DNA of 64,000 nucleotides from Bradyrhizobium ottawaense (GCF_002278135.3 NZ_CP029425.2:6486001-6550000), one strand, 5' to 3'; shown: positions 36,603 through 48,187, counted from the first letter of the stretch. A program made the numbers and translations. Notes: generated by a model from the letters alone, not told the origin.

Positions 36603-38399
36603 TCACTTCGCTTCCGCGCGCTTGGGCGGGGTGGCCGGCCACGACTTGATCAGGGTGTCGTAGTCGACGGTCTCGCCCTTCGGCTTCTCGTTGGCGAGCT
36701 TGCGCTGCGGAGCAATCGTGCCGTCCTTCTGGGCCTTGGCGAACCAGTATTCGGCCGTCTCCTTCTTGTGCAGCTTGGGACCGCAGGCGCCCTGCACGCC
36801 GGACTTCTCCAGGCGCTCCATGACGGAGTCCTGAGCGGCGGCCAGCGCGTCCATCGCCTGCTGCGGGGTCTTCGCACCGGACGACGCATCGCCGATGTTC
36901 TGCCACCACAGCTGCGCGAGCTTCGGGTAGTCGGGCACGTTGTTGCCGGTCGGGGTCCACTGCACGCGCGCGGGCGAGCGGTAGAACTCGATCAGGCCGC
37001 CGAGCTTCGGCGCACGCTCGGTGAACGACTTGTCCCAGATGTCGGATTCACGGATGAAGGTGAGACCGACATGGCTTTTCTTCAAGCTCACCGACTTCGA
37101 GATGATGAACTGGAGATAGAGCCAGGCCGCCTTGCGGCGATCCGCCGGGGTCGACTTCAGCAGCGTCACGGAGCCGGCGTCCTGGTAGCCGAGCTTCATG
37201 CCTTCCTTCCAGTACGAACCGTGCGGCGAGGGAGCCATACGCCATTTCGGCGTACCGTCCGCGTTCATCACGGCGATGCCCGGCTTCACCATGTCGGCGG
37301 TGAAAGCGGTGTACCAGAACATCTGCTGGGCGATGTTGCCCTGCGCCGGCACCGGGCCTGCTTCGGAGAACGTCATGCCCTGCGCCTGCGGCGGCGCGTA
37401 CTTCTTCAGCCACTCGAGGTACTTGGTGATCGAGTAGACCGCGGCGGGACCGTTGGTGTCGCCACCACGCTCCACCGAGGAGCCGACCGGACGGCAGCCT
37501 TCCATGCGGATGCCCCATTCGTCGACAGGCAGGCCGTTCGGAATGCCTTTGTCACCGTTGCCGGCCATCGACAGCCAGGCGTCGGTGAAGCGCCATCCGA
37601 GCGAGGGGTCCTTCTTGCCATAGTCCATATGGCCGTAGACCTTGACGCCGTTGATCTCCTTGATGTCGTTGGTGAAGAACTCGGCGATGTCCTCATAGGC
37701 GGACCAGTTCACGGGCACGCCGAGCTCGTAGCCATACTTGGCCTTGAACTTGGCCTTGTAGTCGGCGTTGGTGAACCAGTCGTAGCGGAACCAATAGAGG
37801 TTGGCGAACTGCTGGTCGGGCAGCTGATAGAGCTTGCCGTCCGGCCCCGTGGTGAACGACTTGCCGATGAAGTCGTTGACGTCGAGCATGGGATCGGTGA
37901 CGTCCTTGCCCTCGCCGGTCATGTAGTCCGAGAGCACGACGGTCTGGCCGTAGCGGAAATGCGTGCCGATCAGGTCGGAATCGTTGATCCAGCCGTCATA
38001 GACGTTCTTGCCGGACTGCATCTGGGTCTGCAGCTTCTCGACGACGTCACCTTCCTGGATGAGGTCGTGCTTGAGCTTGATGCCGGTGAGCTCGGAGAAC
38101 GCCTTGGCCAGCGTCTGCGACTCGTATTCGTGGGTCGTGATGGTCTCGGAGACGACGTTGATCTCCATGCCCTTGAAGGGCTCGGCGGCCTTGGCGAACC
38201 ACTCCAGCTCCTTCTTCTGGTCTTCCTTCGACAGCGTCGAGGGAGTGAATTCCGCGATCCACTTCTGGATCACGGCGTCGTCGGCGGCGCGGACCGGCGC
38301 CGAGACGGCGAACGACACCGCAATGATGGCGGCGGCGCTGGACATGGTCAGAAAGCTATTCTTGGCCAATGGACCTTTCCTTCTCCTAAACTGTCGCAT
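36603..38399 (-). CDS. glpV: Glycerol ABC transporter substrate-binding protein (GlpV-like)
   Basis: Periplasmic solute-binding protein, 598 residues, large for the class but usual for the rhizobial glycerol transporter. Signal peptide to about residue 38 (SFAVSAPVRA-ADD). The mature part has family-like EWFAKAAEPFKGMEINVVSE and SDLIGTHFRYGQTVVLSDYM. A very strong GGAGGA site five bases before the ATG fixes the start at 38399. Last gene of the glpD-S-T-P-Q-U-V operon. Glycerol as ligand follows from operon content, known in Rhizobium leguminosarum; here inferred. Confidence 0.88.
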   Translation of the reverse strand: MRQFRRRKGPLAKNSFLTMSSAAAIIAVSFAVSAPVRAADDAVIQKWIAEFTPSTLSKEDQKKELEWFAKAAEPFKGMEINVVSETITTHEYESQTLAKAFSELTGIKLKHDLIQEGDVVEKLQTQMQSGKNVYDGWINDSDLIGTHFRYGQTVVLSDYMTGEGKDVTDPMLDVNDFIGKSFTTGPDGKLYQLPDQQFANLYWFRYDWFTNADYKAKFKAKYGYELGVPVNWSAYEDIAEFFTNDIKEINGVKVYGHMDYGKKDPSLGWRFTDAWLSMAGNGDKGIPNGLPVDEWGIRMEGCRPVGSSVERGGDTNGPAAVYSITKYLEWLKKYAPPQAQGMTFSEAGPVPAQGNIAQQMFWYTAFTADMVKPGIAVMNADGTPKWRMAPSPHGSYWKEGMKLGYQDAGSVTLLKSTPADRRKAAWLYLQFIISKSVSLKKSHVGLTFIRESDIWDKSFTERAPKLGGLIEFYRSPARVQWTPTGNNVPDYPKLAQLWWQNIGDASSGAKTPQQAMDALAAAQDSVMERLEKSGVQGACGPKLHKKETAEYWFAKAQKDGTIAPQRKLANEKPKGETVDYDTLIKSWPATPPKRAEAK

Positions 38400-38475
38400 G
38401 TTGTTCCTCCGTTGCAGCGACAAACTTTTATACAGACCCGGATTGCCCCCGGATCTGGCCGTCCCTTCGCGAGCT

Positions 38476-38805
38476 TCAGACCGTGCGAAAAATGAGCACG
38501 GCCGTGACCAGCGAAATTCCACTTGCGAGCCACAGGCGCGAGATTTCAACGCCCTCCTCGCCGATCGGCAGCGTTGCGATCGCATCGGTGCCGAAGAAGC
38601 CGATCCAGAGAAGGTGGATGACCGCCGCCGATATCAGCGAGATGAACAGGCGGTCGCCGCGCGTGGTTGGAATTCGGAGCACGCCGACGCGCTCGGCTTC
38701 GGGATAGACCGCCGCAAGCCACGTCATCACGGCGAGCGTGCAGGCGAGCGCGGCGAAGAAGATCGCCGTCGGCAGCGTCCAGGCCATCCATGCGATGGAT
38801 TCCAT
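38476..38805 (-). CDS. glpU: Small membrane protein of the glycerol transporter (GlpU, DUF2160)
   Basis: 109-residue protein of the DUF2160 family with three hydrophobic helices (MAWTLPTAIFFAALACTLAV, LFISLISAAVIHLLWIGF, LWLASGISLVTAVLIF). In rhizobial glycerol loci the gene lies between the permease and the binding-protein gene, as here. AAGGAGG lies five bases before the ATG at 38805, deciding against the longer frame. Ten bases after the glpQ stop. Exact function unknown, probably an accessory membrane component. Confidence 0.87.
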   Translation of the reverse strand: MESIAWMAWTLPTAIFFAALACTLAVMTWLAAVYPEAERVGVLRIPTTRGDRLFISLISAAVIHLLWIGFFGTDAIATLPIGEEGVEISRLWLASGISLVTAVLIFRTV

Positions 38806-38815
38806 TGATGCCTCC

Positions 38816-39621
38816 TTACACGCGACCGAGCGCAAAACCGCTCGCGATGTAGTTGCGGACGAACCAGATCACGAGCGCGCCCGGGATGATGGTGAGCACG
38901 CCGGCCGCTGCCAAGAGGCCCCAATCCATGCCCGATGCCGATACCGTGCGGGTCATGATCGCCGCGATCGGCTTGGCCGACACTGAGGTCAGCGTGCGCG
39001 CAAGCAGAAGCTCGACCCAGGAGAACATGAAGCAGAAGAAGGCGGCGACACCGATGCCGCTCGCGATCAACGGCACCAGGATCTTGATGAAGAAGCGCGG
39101 GAAGGAATAGCCGTCGAGGAAGGCGGTCTCGTCAATCTCGCGCGGCACGCCGGAGACGAAGCCCTCGAGGATCCACACCGCCAGCGGCACGTTGAAGATG
39201 CAATGCGCGAGCGCGACCGCCCACGGCGTATCGAACAGGCCGATCGCCGAATAAAGGTTGAAGAACGGCAGCGCGTAGACCGCGGCCGGCGCCATGCGGT
39301 TCGACAAGAGCCAGAAGAACAGATGCTTGTCGCCGAGGAAGCGGTAGCGCGAGAAGGCGTAGGCCGCAGGCAAGGCCACCGAGATCGAGATGATGGTGTT
39401 GAGAACGACATATTCCAGCGAGTTGATGTAGCCGGAATACCAGCTCTCGTCGGTGAAGATGCGCTTGTAGTGCTGCAGCGTCGGGGTATGCGGCCACAGC
39501 GTCATCGTCGAGACGATCTCGCTGTTGGTCTTGAAGCTCATGTTGACGAGCCAGTAGATCGGCAGCAGCAGGAAGATCAGGAACAGCCCCATGATGAGGC
39601 GGCGGCCGGGAATCGAATGCA

Positions 39622-39622
<1 letters not shown>
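38816..39622 (-). CDS. glpQ: Glycerol ABC transporter permease (GlpQ-like)
   Basis: Inner-membrane permease of the MalG type, 268 residues, six helices. The EAA loop for ATPase docking is REIDETAFLDGYSFPRFFIK (about residues 165-184). The first helix LIMGLFLIFLLLPIYWLVNM is followed by the periplasmic MalG-type loop PTLQHYKRIFTDESWYSGYI. Its ATG shares one base with the glpP stop. Forms the channel with GlpP. Confidence 0.92.
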
Positions 39623-40595
<973 letters not shown>

Positions 40596-40596
<1 letters not shown>

Positions 40597-41681
40597 CAGG
40601 CGGCCCCCTCCACCAGAAGGCTGTCGGCATAGACGTGGACGTGCGACGGATCGAATTTCAGTCCGGCCATGCCATCCGAGCTGGTGAATCCCGCGGGCGC
40701 GCGCGCCGCGAGCTTTGCATCACCCAAGCGAGCGCGCGCAAAACGGATGCGGCCGAGATCGTCGAGGCGCTCGATCTTCGCGGTGAGCAGGCCGGGCGCG
40801 GGGGCCACGACCTCCACGAATTCGGGACGGACGCCGATCTCGATCTTCGCGCCGACAGGCAGATTGTCGTAGGCACGGTTCAGCGCGATGACGTGACCGC
40901 CGATGCGCGCCTCGCGCCCCCTCACCTCGGCCGGCAGGATGTTCATGCCCGGCGAGCCGATGAAATAGCCGACGAAGGTGTGCGCCGGCTTGTCAAACAG
41001 CTCGGCAGGCGTACCGCTCTGCACCACGCGGCCGTCATGCATGACGACGACGGTGTCGGCGAAGGTCAGCGCCTCAGTCTGGTCGTGGGTGACGTAGATC
41101 ATTGTGAGGTCGAGCTCACGGTGCAGCGCTTTCAGCTTGGAGCGGAGCTGCCATTTCAATTCGGGATCGATCACCGTCAGCGGCTCGTCGAACAGCACGG
41201 CGGCGACGTCGGAGCGGACGAGGCCACGGCCGAGCGAGATCTTCTGCTTGGCGTCAGCGGTCAGCCGCATCGCCTTGCGGTTTAGATAGGGTTCGAGATC
41301 GAGCAGGCGGCCGATCTCGGCGACGCGCTTGTCGATTTCGGCCTTCGGCACGCCGCGGTTCTTCAGCGGAAACGCCAAATTCTGTCCGACCGTCATGGTG
41401 TCGTAGATCACCGGAAACTGGAACACCTGCGCGATATTGCGCTTCTGGGTTGACAGAGGTGTGATGTCCTTGCCGTCGAACAGGATTTGCCCTCGCGACG
41501 GCGTGATGATGCCGGAGATGACGTTGAGCAGCGTGGTCTTGCCGCAGCCGGACGGACCAAGCAGCGCATACGCGCCGCCCTGCCGCCAGGTCATGGTCAC
41601 CGGCTTCAGCGCAAAACTGTCCTGCGGCGCATCATTGCCGCCGTAGGAATGGGCGAGATCGACGAGGTCAATGCGGGCCAT
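40596..41681 (-). CDS. glpT: Glycerol ABC transporter ATP-binding protein (GlpT-like)
   Basis: Cytoplasmic ATPase, 361 residues. Walker A GPSGCGKTT (42-50), Q-loop QVFQFP (~86-90), Walker B AVLFDE (161-166) and H-loop THD (H199) are intact. The ABC signature LSGGQ is replaced by LTADAKQ (140-146). A TOBE domain fills the C-terminal third. GGAGGGG lies before the ATG at 41681; the longer frame to 41768 would overlap glpS. Pairs with GlpS, see the finding on asymmetric ATP sites. Confidence 0.92.
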
Positions 41682-41694
41682 GGCGCATCCCCTC

Positions 41695-42767
<1,073 letters not shown>

Positions 42768-42771
<4 letters not shown>

Positions 42772-44318
42772 GAGCGTCCTCCCGCTTCCAGCAGAGGACT
42801 TTGCGGCACGGCGTGGGTCCTGATCCAGTCGTCAAGCGCAGCAATCTCATCGGCAGATAGTCGCAGGCCGAGCTTGGAACGGCGCCAGACGACGTCCTCG
42901 GCGGTCACGGCCCATTCGTTGGCCATGAGGTAGCGGACCTCGCGCTCGGTCAGCGTCGCGCCAAAGCTCTGGCCGAGATCGGCCGATGATTTGGCGTCGC
43001 CGAGCAGCTTGATGGCCTTGGTGCCATAGGCGCGCGCGAGCCGCCTGGCGTGCTCGTGGCTGAGGAAGGGATAACCGCGCTGCAGCTCGGCGATCAGGCC
43101 GTCGATGTCGGACACATTCATGTCGCCGCCGGGCAGCGGCCATTTGCCGGTCCACCCTTCCCGCGCTTTTGCGCTGCGAAGATAGGGCGCGAGCCGCTCC
43201 AGCGCTTCCTCGGCGAGGCGGCGATAGGTGGTGATCTTGCCGCCATAGATCGACAGCAGCGGCACGCCGCCGGGCGTGTCGAGCTCGAACACGTAGTCGC
43301 GCGTCGCGGCCTTGGCTTCGCTGGCGCCGTCGTCATAGAGCGGCCGCACGCCGGAATAGGTCCAGACCACGTCGTCCGGGGTCACGGGCTTTGCCAGATA
43401 TTCGCTCGCCGCGGTGCAGAGATACTGGATCTCCTCCGCCGTCGCCTTCACCTTGGCGGGATCGCCGTCATAGTCGCGATCCGTGGTGCCGATCAGCGTA
43501 AAATCGTCCTGGTACGGAATCACGAAGATGATGCGGCCGTCCGCGTTCTGGAACATGTAGGCGCGGTCGTGGTCGTAGAGCTTCCTGACCACGATGTGCG
43601 AGCCCTGCACCAGGCGCACCTTGGCTTTCGCGTTGACACCGGCGCCGCGGCCGAGCACGTCCTCGACCCAGGGGCCGCCGGCGTTGACCAGAGCCTTTGC
43701 CTGGACCTGCGAGCGCTCACCGGTCAGCGTGTTGACCATGCTCACGGTCCAGAGGCCGTCGGACTGCTTGATATCCGTTGCGCGGGTGCGGGTGCGGATC
43801 TCGGCGCCCTTGTCGGCGGCATCGCGTGCATTGAGCACGACGAGGCGGGCGTCATCGACGAAACAGTCGGAGTATTCAAAGGCGCGACTGTAGCGATTCG
43901 GGATCAGCGGCTTGCCGACCTCGTCACGCCGCAGATCGACCGAGCGGGTCGCCGGCAACAGATGACGGCCGCCGATGTGATCATAAAGGAAGAGGCCGAG
44001 CCGCAGCAGCCAGGCGGGGCGCAGACCGGCGTGATGCGGCAATACGAAACGCAAGGGGCGGATGATGTGGGGCCCGATGCCCCAGAGGATCTCGCGCTCG
44101 ATCAGCGCCTCGCGAACGAGGCGAAACTCGTAATATTCGAGATAGCGCAGGCCGCCATGCACCAGCTTGGTCGACCAGGACGACGTCCCGCTCGCCAAAT
44201 CGTTCATTTCGCACAGGAAAACCGTGTTGCCGCGGCCCACCGCGTCGCGCGCGATGCCGCAGCCATTAACACCGCCTCCAATGATGGCGAGGTCGAAAAT
44301 ACGCTCCAACAGACGCAT
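42768..44318 (-). CDS. glpD: Glycerol-3-phosphate dehydrogenase, aerobic (GlpD)
   Basis: FAD-dependent enzyme oxidising glycerol 3-phosphate to dihydroxyacetone phosphate and feeding electrons to quinone at the inner membrane; 516 residues. The dinucleotide motif is DLAIIGGGVNGCGIARDAVG at residue ~9, and GTSSWSTKLVHGGLRYLEYY is the GlpD/GlpA signature. The C-terminal DAO_C domain (~390-510) is complete. First gene of the glycerol operon, behind a perfect inverted repeat likely bound by GlpR. No glycerol kinase gene lies in the window. Confidence 0.95.
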
Positions 44319-44353
44319 CCCCCGGGCGACCGCTCGTTCCGTCGAGCGGCTAC

Positions 44354-44388
44354 TTTCGTTTTTGATTAGATCACACCGAAAAACGAAA
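44354..44388. promoter_or_regulatory. Predicted GlpR operator upstream of glpD
   Basis: Perfect 10-bp inverted repeat TTTCGTTTTT (44354-44363) and AAAAACGAAA (44379-44388), with an extra ACGAAA half site at 44394. TTCG-type half sites are typical of DeoR-family repressors. It lies 36-70 bases before the glpD start and overlaps the candidate promoter. Confidence 0.65.
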
Positions 44389-44392
44389 GCAA
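44365..44392 (-). promoter_or_regulatory. Candidate glpD promoter
   Basis: On the minus strand TTGCTT (44392-44387) and TCTAAT (44370-44365) are spaced by 16 bases, within the inverted repeat. Match to sigma-70 consensus is moderate; overlap with the operator fits repression. Confidence 0.35.
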
Positions 44393-44520
44393 GACGAAAG
44401 AGAGGAGGAAAGGAAGTGAAAGCGAAACTTTTTCAGCGCCAATACGGCGGAGAAATCGCGGAGAACGGACAAGTTTTGAGGCACGGGGGGTGCACCGCAC
44501 CGCTTCAGCTGATCGAAAAC

Positions 44521-44549
44521 TTGAATGTAGCAACATACCTACATATAAT
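44521..44549 (+). promoter_or_regulatory. Promoter and operator of the toxin-antitoxin module
   Basis: TTGAAT (44521-44526) and TATAAT (44544-44549) are exactly 17 bases apart, a near-consensus sigma-70 promoter. The inverted repeat ATGTAG (44525-44530) / CTACAT (44539-44544) sits within it, as expected for an autorepressing antitoxin. Confidence 0.65.
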
Positions 44550-44580
44550 TTAACCCATCGCAGGCGAGGAGGCGCGAACG

Positions 44581-44832
44581 ATGGTCACCACCCTGACCAG
44601 CCGAGAGTTCAATCAGGATACGAGCGGCGCCAAGAAAGCAGCATCAAAGGGGCCCGTCTTCATCACCGACCGCGGCCGTCCAGCCCATGTCCTGCTGAGC
44701 ATCGAAGATTATCTGCGCCTGAGCGGTGGGCACATGAGCCTTGCCGAAGCTTTGGCACAGGCGAACGCGGACTTCGATTTCGATCCGCCTCGCATCACCG
44801 GCGGAATCTCCAGGCCAGCCGATCTCGACTGA
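44581..44832 (+). CDS. Type II antitoxin, Phd/YefM family
   Basis: 83 residues. N-terminal Phd/YefM fold (TLTSREFNQDTSGAKKAASK, GPVFITDRGRPAHVLLSIED) binds DNA; the C-terminal part DFDFDPPRITGGISRPADLD probably wraps the toxin. AGGAGG lies eight bases before the ATG. Its stop overlaps the toxin start by one base, the usual coupling. Opposite in direction to the flanking glpD and glpR genes. Confidence 0.9.
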   Translation: MVTTLTSREFNQDTSGAKKAASKGPVFITDRGRPAHVLLSIEDYLRLSGGHMSLAEALAQANADFDFDPPRITGGISRPADLD

Positions 44833-45248
44833 TGTTTCTGCTGGACACCAACGTCATTTCCGAACTGAGGCGGCCGGATAAGGCTGATCGCAACGCGCTT
44901 GCTTGGGCCAATACAGCGCCCGCGGCGAATTTCTTCATGTCCGCCATCTCGATTCTCGAAATTGAACTTGGCGCGCGCCTGATCGAGCGCAAAGACGCGG
45001 TGCAAGGTGCTGTCCTGCGCGCCTGGATCGACGATCACATTCTGGCCCGCTTCGAAGGGCGGATCCTGGCTATCGATACGGCCGTGGCGCAGCGCTGTGC
45101 CCAACTTCACGTTCCCAATCCGCGGGCCGAACGCGACGCCCTTATTGCAGCCACCGCGCTTGTCCACGGCCTGACCGTCGTTACGCGTAATGTGGGGGAC
45201 TTTGAACCTACGGGCGTCCCGCTGCTCAATCCGTGGGACGACGTCTAA
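44832..45248 (+). CDS. vapC: Type II toxin, PIN-domain ribonuclease (VapC/FitB-like)
   Basis: 138-residue PIN endoribonuclease. Acidic metal-binding residues appear in MFLLDTNVISELRRP (D5), AISILEIELGARL (Glu), and RAERDALIAATALVHGLTVV with a final aspartate in TRNVGDF. The length and FLLDTN start match VapC/FitB-type toxins, which cut tRNA or rRNA. Starts in the TGATG overlap with the antitoxin. The stop lies only three bases from the convergent glpR stop. Confidence 0.92.
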   Translation: MFLLDTNVISELRRPDKADRNALAWANTAPAANFFMSAISILEIELGARLIERKDAVQGAVLRAWIDDHILARFEGRILAIDTAVAQRCAQLHVPNPRAERDALIAATALVHGLTVVTRNVGDFEPTGVPLLNPWDDV

Positions 45249-45251
45249 GCC

Positions 45252-46097
45252 CTATCTCAGCCGCACCACCGGCGCGGCTTCCGGTGCGGCTTCCTGGGCA
45301 TCGGCCGGCACATCGTCGATGTCCGCGCCCTTGGGCATCGCCGCCATCACCTCGATGCCCTTGCTGTGGCAGATCGTGGCGAGGCGCTCGGGAAGCTCCT
45401 GGTCGGTGACGAAGGTCTGGATCTGGGTCATGTGGGCGATGCGCACCGGCGCGCTGCGGCGGAGCTTGGTGGAATCGGCAACCAGCATCACGCTGCGGGC
45501 ATTGGCGATGATGGCCTGCGCCACCTGCACCTCGCGATAGTCGAAGTCGAGCAGCGCGCCCTCCTCGTCGATCGCGGACGCGCCGATGATGGCGTAGTCG
45601 ACCTTGAACTGGCCGATCAGCTGCGTCGCGGTGGAGCCGACCACAGCGCCGTCGGCCCGCCGGACCGTGCCGCCGGCGACCACCACCTCGATGCGGGGAT
45701 GACGGTAGAGCAGCATCGCGACGTTGAGATTGTTGGTGATGACGAGGAGATCCTCGTGCGAAGTCAGCGCGCTCGCGACCTCCTCCGTCGTGGTGCCGAT
45801 ATTGATGAAGAGCGAGCATCCGTTCGGGATCAGCGAGGCGGCCGCGGCTCCGATCGCCTTCTTTTCGTCGGCGGCGACGAAGCGCCTTGCCTCATAAGCG
45901 AGGTTTTCGACGCCGGAGGCGATGATGGCGCCGCCATGGATGCGGGTCAGCGATCTCCGCTCGCAGAGGTCGTTGAGATCCTTGCGGATGGTCTGCGCCG
46001 AGACTTCGAAGCGGCGCGCGAGCTCCTCGACCATGACACGGCCCGAGGCCCGCGCGATGTTGAGGATTTCGGCTTGGCGATGGGTCAATCCGGTCAC
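45252..46097 (-). CDS. glpR: DeoR family repressor GlpR
   Basis: Transcription repressor of 281 residues. The DeoR helix-turn-helix is near residues 7-55 (VMVEELARRFEVSAQTIRKD), and the sensor domain includes INIGTTTEEVASAL, FKVDYAIIGASAIDEEG and VMLVADSTKL. Glycerol 3-phosphate is the usual inducer for GlpR. GTG start with GAGG upstream. The C-terminus is longer than in E. coli and ends in an Ala/Glu/Pro-rich tail (~258-281). Probably represses glpD and the operon at the 44354 repeat. Confidence 0.9.
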   Translation of the reverse strand: MTGLTHRQAEILNIARASGRVMVEELARRFEVSAQTIRKDLNDLCERRSLTRIHGGAIIASGVENLAYEARRFVAADEKKAIGAAAASLIPNGCSLFINIGTTTEEVASALTSHEDLLVITNNLNVAMLLYRHPRIEVVVAGGTVRRADGAVVGSTATQLIGQFKVDYAIIGASAIDEEGALLDFDYREVQVAQAIIANARSVMLVADSTKLRRSAPVRIAHMTQIQTFVTDQELPERLATICHSKGIEVMAAMPKGADIDDVPADAQEAAPEAAPVVRLR

Positions 46098-46203
46098 GGC
46101 AAAGGCCTCAAATCAGGAGAATGCATGGTGCTGCGGTTCGCGCCTTCGGTCAATGCGCGCGCCGATCACGGTTAACTTATGCGGCCGGTCACCACGCCAT
46201 TTC

Positions 46204-46890
46204 TTACCAGGTCATGGCGCTCGCGAGACGCGCGAGCAGCTGCGGATCGTCGAAGGCGCTGGCGGACGCGACTGCGCCGGCTGCAACCAGGTCAGCATGG
46301 CTGAGGCTGGTCCGGACGCCGATGGTCGGAATGCCGGCCGCCGTGGCCGATTGCACGCCGGTACGGGAGTCCTCGAATGCGATCGAGGCCTCTGCGCTCG
46401 CGCCGACGAAACGCAGCCCTTCCTGATAGGGCAGCGGATGCGGCTTGCCGTGCGGCAGCTCGGCGCCGATCACGAGCGCCTTGAAACGATGAGAGATGCC
46501 GAGGCCGGAGAGCAGCAGCTCGGCATTGAGACGCGGCGCGTTGGTCACGGCGACCATGGGAATGCCGGCAGCGTCAGCCCGGTCGAGCAGCGCCATCAGG
46601 CCCGGCAGCGGCTCGATCTGCCCGGCCACGAGCGTCCGGAAGACCTCCTCCTTCTCATCGAGGATCGAGGCGCGCCGTTCCGGCGCCTCGTCAGGCAGGA
46701 ATCGCTCACCGATCGCGACATTGGCGAAACCTTGCAGCTCTCTGGAGAAGCGCGCGTGATCGAAGACGTGGCCGCGAGGGCCGAGCACCTGGTTGAACGC
46801 CTTCAAGTGCAGCGGGTCGGTGTCGGCCAGCGTGCCGTCGATGTCGAACAGCAAAGCCCTGCCCATCGCATCCGTTTTGGCTTCGATCAT
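46204..46890 (-). CDS. HAD family hydrolase (phosphatase)
   Basis: HAD-IA phosphatase, 228 residues. Motif I FDIDGTLADTDPLH (catalytic DxD), motif II VAVTNAP, motif III GKPHPLPYQEGL and motif IV FEDSRTGVQSA are complete. Resembles phosphoglycolate or sugar-phosphate phosphatases. It lies upstream of glpR on the same strand (106 bases), so it may be co-expressed and act on a glycerol-derived phosphate; this is positional inference. A second ATG eight codons in is an alternative start. Confidence 0.9.
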   Translation of the reverse strand: MIEAKTDAMGRALLFDIDGTLADTDPLHLKAFNQVLGPRGHVFDHARFSRELQGFANVAIGERFLPDEAPERRASILDEKEEVFRTLVAGQIEPLPGLMALLDRADAAGIPMVAVTNAPRLNAELLLSGLGISHRFKALVIGAELPHGKPHPLPYQEGLRFVGASAEASIAFEDSRTGVQSATAAGIPTIGVRTSLSHADLVAAGAVASASAFDDPQLLARLASAMTW

Positions 46891-47044
46891 TTCCGTACTT
46901 TCCCAAATCCACGGCGCATTGATGCGCGAGACGTATCAATATGGCTTCGACCGCGCAATGACGCATGGAGATGACGACGACGTGACACTCGACAAAGCCG
47001 CGCGCGGCTGCAACACTCGCCGCAAGATCAAAAAGGAGGAAACG

Positions 47045-47512
47045 ATGACGATGAACCGACGCGATCTGGCTCTCTCGACTCTGGCCGTCTCAGCTCTTGC
47101 CGTCTCCGCGCTTGCGCTCACGACACCGGCGCTCGCCGCTTCGGCGGACGAGGACGCCGTGGCGAAGAAGGTCGAGGCCTTCCGCCTCGCCCAGATCGCG
47201 GCCGATCCGAAGGCGCTCGGCGCACTGTGCTGGGACGACCTCAGCTACAGCCATTCCAGCGGCAAGGTCGAGGACAAGGCGACGTTCATCGCCAACGCCA
47301 CCGACGGCAAGTCGAAATTCCTGTCGATCGACTACAAGGACCCCACCATCAAGGTCGTCGGTCCTGCAGCGATCGTGCGCTTCCACTGGCTGGGCGAACA
47401 GGAGATGGCAGCCGACGGGAAGAAAGTATCGACCAACCTTCACATCCTGATGAACTGGCAGAAGCAGGGCGACGAGTGGAAGCTCCTGTCGCGGGCAGCA
47501 ACGAAGTTGTGA
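47045..47512 (+). CDS. NTF2-like / DUF4440 exported protein with Tat-like signal
   Basis: 155 residues. The N-terminus MTMNRRDLALSTLAVSALAV with LALTTPALA resembles a Tat signal (RRD followed by a hydrophobic stretch). The mature part is an NTF2-like cone (DDLSYSHSSGKVEDKATFIA, IVRFHWLGEQEMAADGKKVS), common in DUF4440 proteins of small-molecule or unknown function. AAGGAGG five to eleven bases before the ATG fixes the start; upstream in-frame codons lack sense. Stands alone. Confidence 0.85.
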   Translation: MTMNRRDLALSTLAVSALAVSALALTTPALAASADEDAVAKKVEAFRLAQIAADPKALGALCWDDLSYSHSSGKVEDKATFIANATDGKSKFLSIDYKDPTIKVVGPAAIVRFHWLGEQEMAADGKKVSTNLHILMNWQKQGDEWKLLSRAATKL

Positions 47513-47520
47513 TCAACGAC

Positions 47521-47644
47521 GTCATTTTGGCTCGCGCCGAAAGGCGCGGGCCAAGGTGCGCAATTGCGCATCTGAGAATCCATTCATCGGCATTCTCTGT
47601 GGCAGATGGATTCCGGGCTCGCGCTTCGCGCGCCCCGGAATGAC
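47521..47644. repeat. Palindromic intergenic repeat, family A, degenerate left arm
   Basis: The right arm ATGGATTCCGGGCTCGCG ... GCGCCCCGGAATGAC is intact, the left arm GTCATTTTGGCTCGCGCC is diverged. Confidence 0.75.
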
Positions 47645-47761
47645 GCGTACGGCTCTTCGCGCCACCTTCTCCCGCAAGGGGAGAAGGAAGAAACCAGCAG
47701 TATCAAGGGCTGCAAAAAATTCCGACCACGCATTGCGTGTCAGAAATCACCAGCAGGCGCT

Positions 47762-47953
47762 TTACGCCGCTTCCTTCACATCACCGTTCACCAGCTTGCG
47801 CGCGGCGCGTTCGGCTTCGCGGGCGTTGCGGAAGAGCTGGCCTTCGAGACGGTTGAATCGATGGGACGAGGCAAAGAAGCAATAGCCTCCCGAAGAACGA
47901 ACGACGATACCTGCGGTCTGCGAATCGACTTCGATGATGTAGCTGTCCGGCAT
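47762..47953 (-). CDS. Small conserved hypothetical protein
   Basis: 63 residues, MPDSYIIEVDSQTAGIVVRS, then GGYCFFASSHRFNRLEGQLF and RNAREAERAARKLVNGDVKE. It reads like a short beta-sheet plus a C-terminal helix. Similar short proteins occur widely in Bradyrhizobium as I recall; no function is known. The start at 47953 gives the conserved beginning, a longer frame to 48031 does not look coding. Confidence 0.65.
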   Translation of the reverse strand: MPDSYIIEVDSQTAGIVVRSSGGYCFFASSHRFNRLEGQLFRNAREAERAARKLVNGDVKEAA

Positions 47954-48187
47954 GGTCCGTGGCTTCCTCAGTGCGGGCAAATAACGGCACTCATGCCCAA
48001 AGGTTCCCAGGCATTTTGAGGCCGTTTCCACCCCGAATCGACACGCAATTGAGTACGCCGAGACCTCATCCGTTTTATGACTGGTTCTTGACTGGTTCTT
48101 GGCGAAGCCGCCACGAGAATGACTCGCGCGCGCGACGTTAAGCAGCGCGGCACGGGTTCGCCAGATGAGGCAGAGCGTCGCGCGCGA

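Noticed and set aside
44319..46103. Genomic island around the toxin-antitoxin pair
   Set aside because: Base composition matches the neighbours and there are no integrase, att-like repeats or IS remnants; only a small module insertion is plausible.
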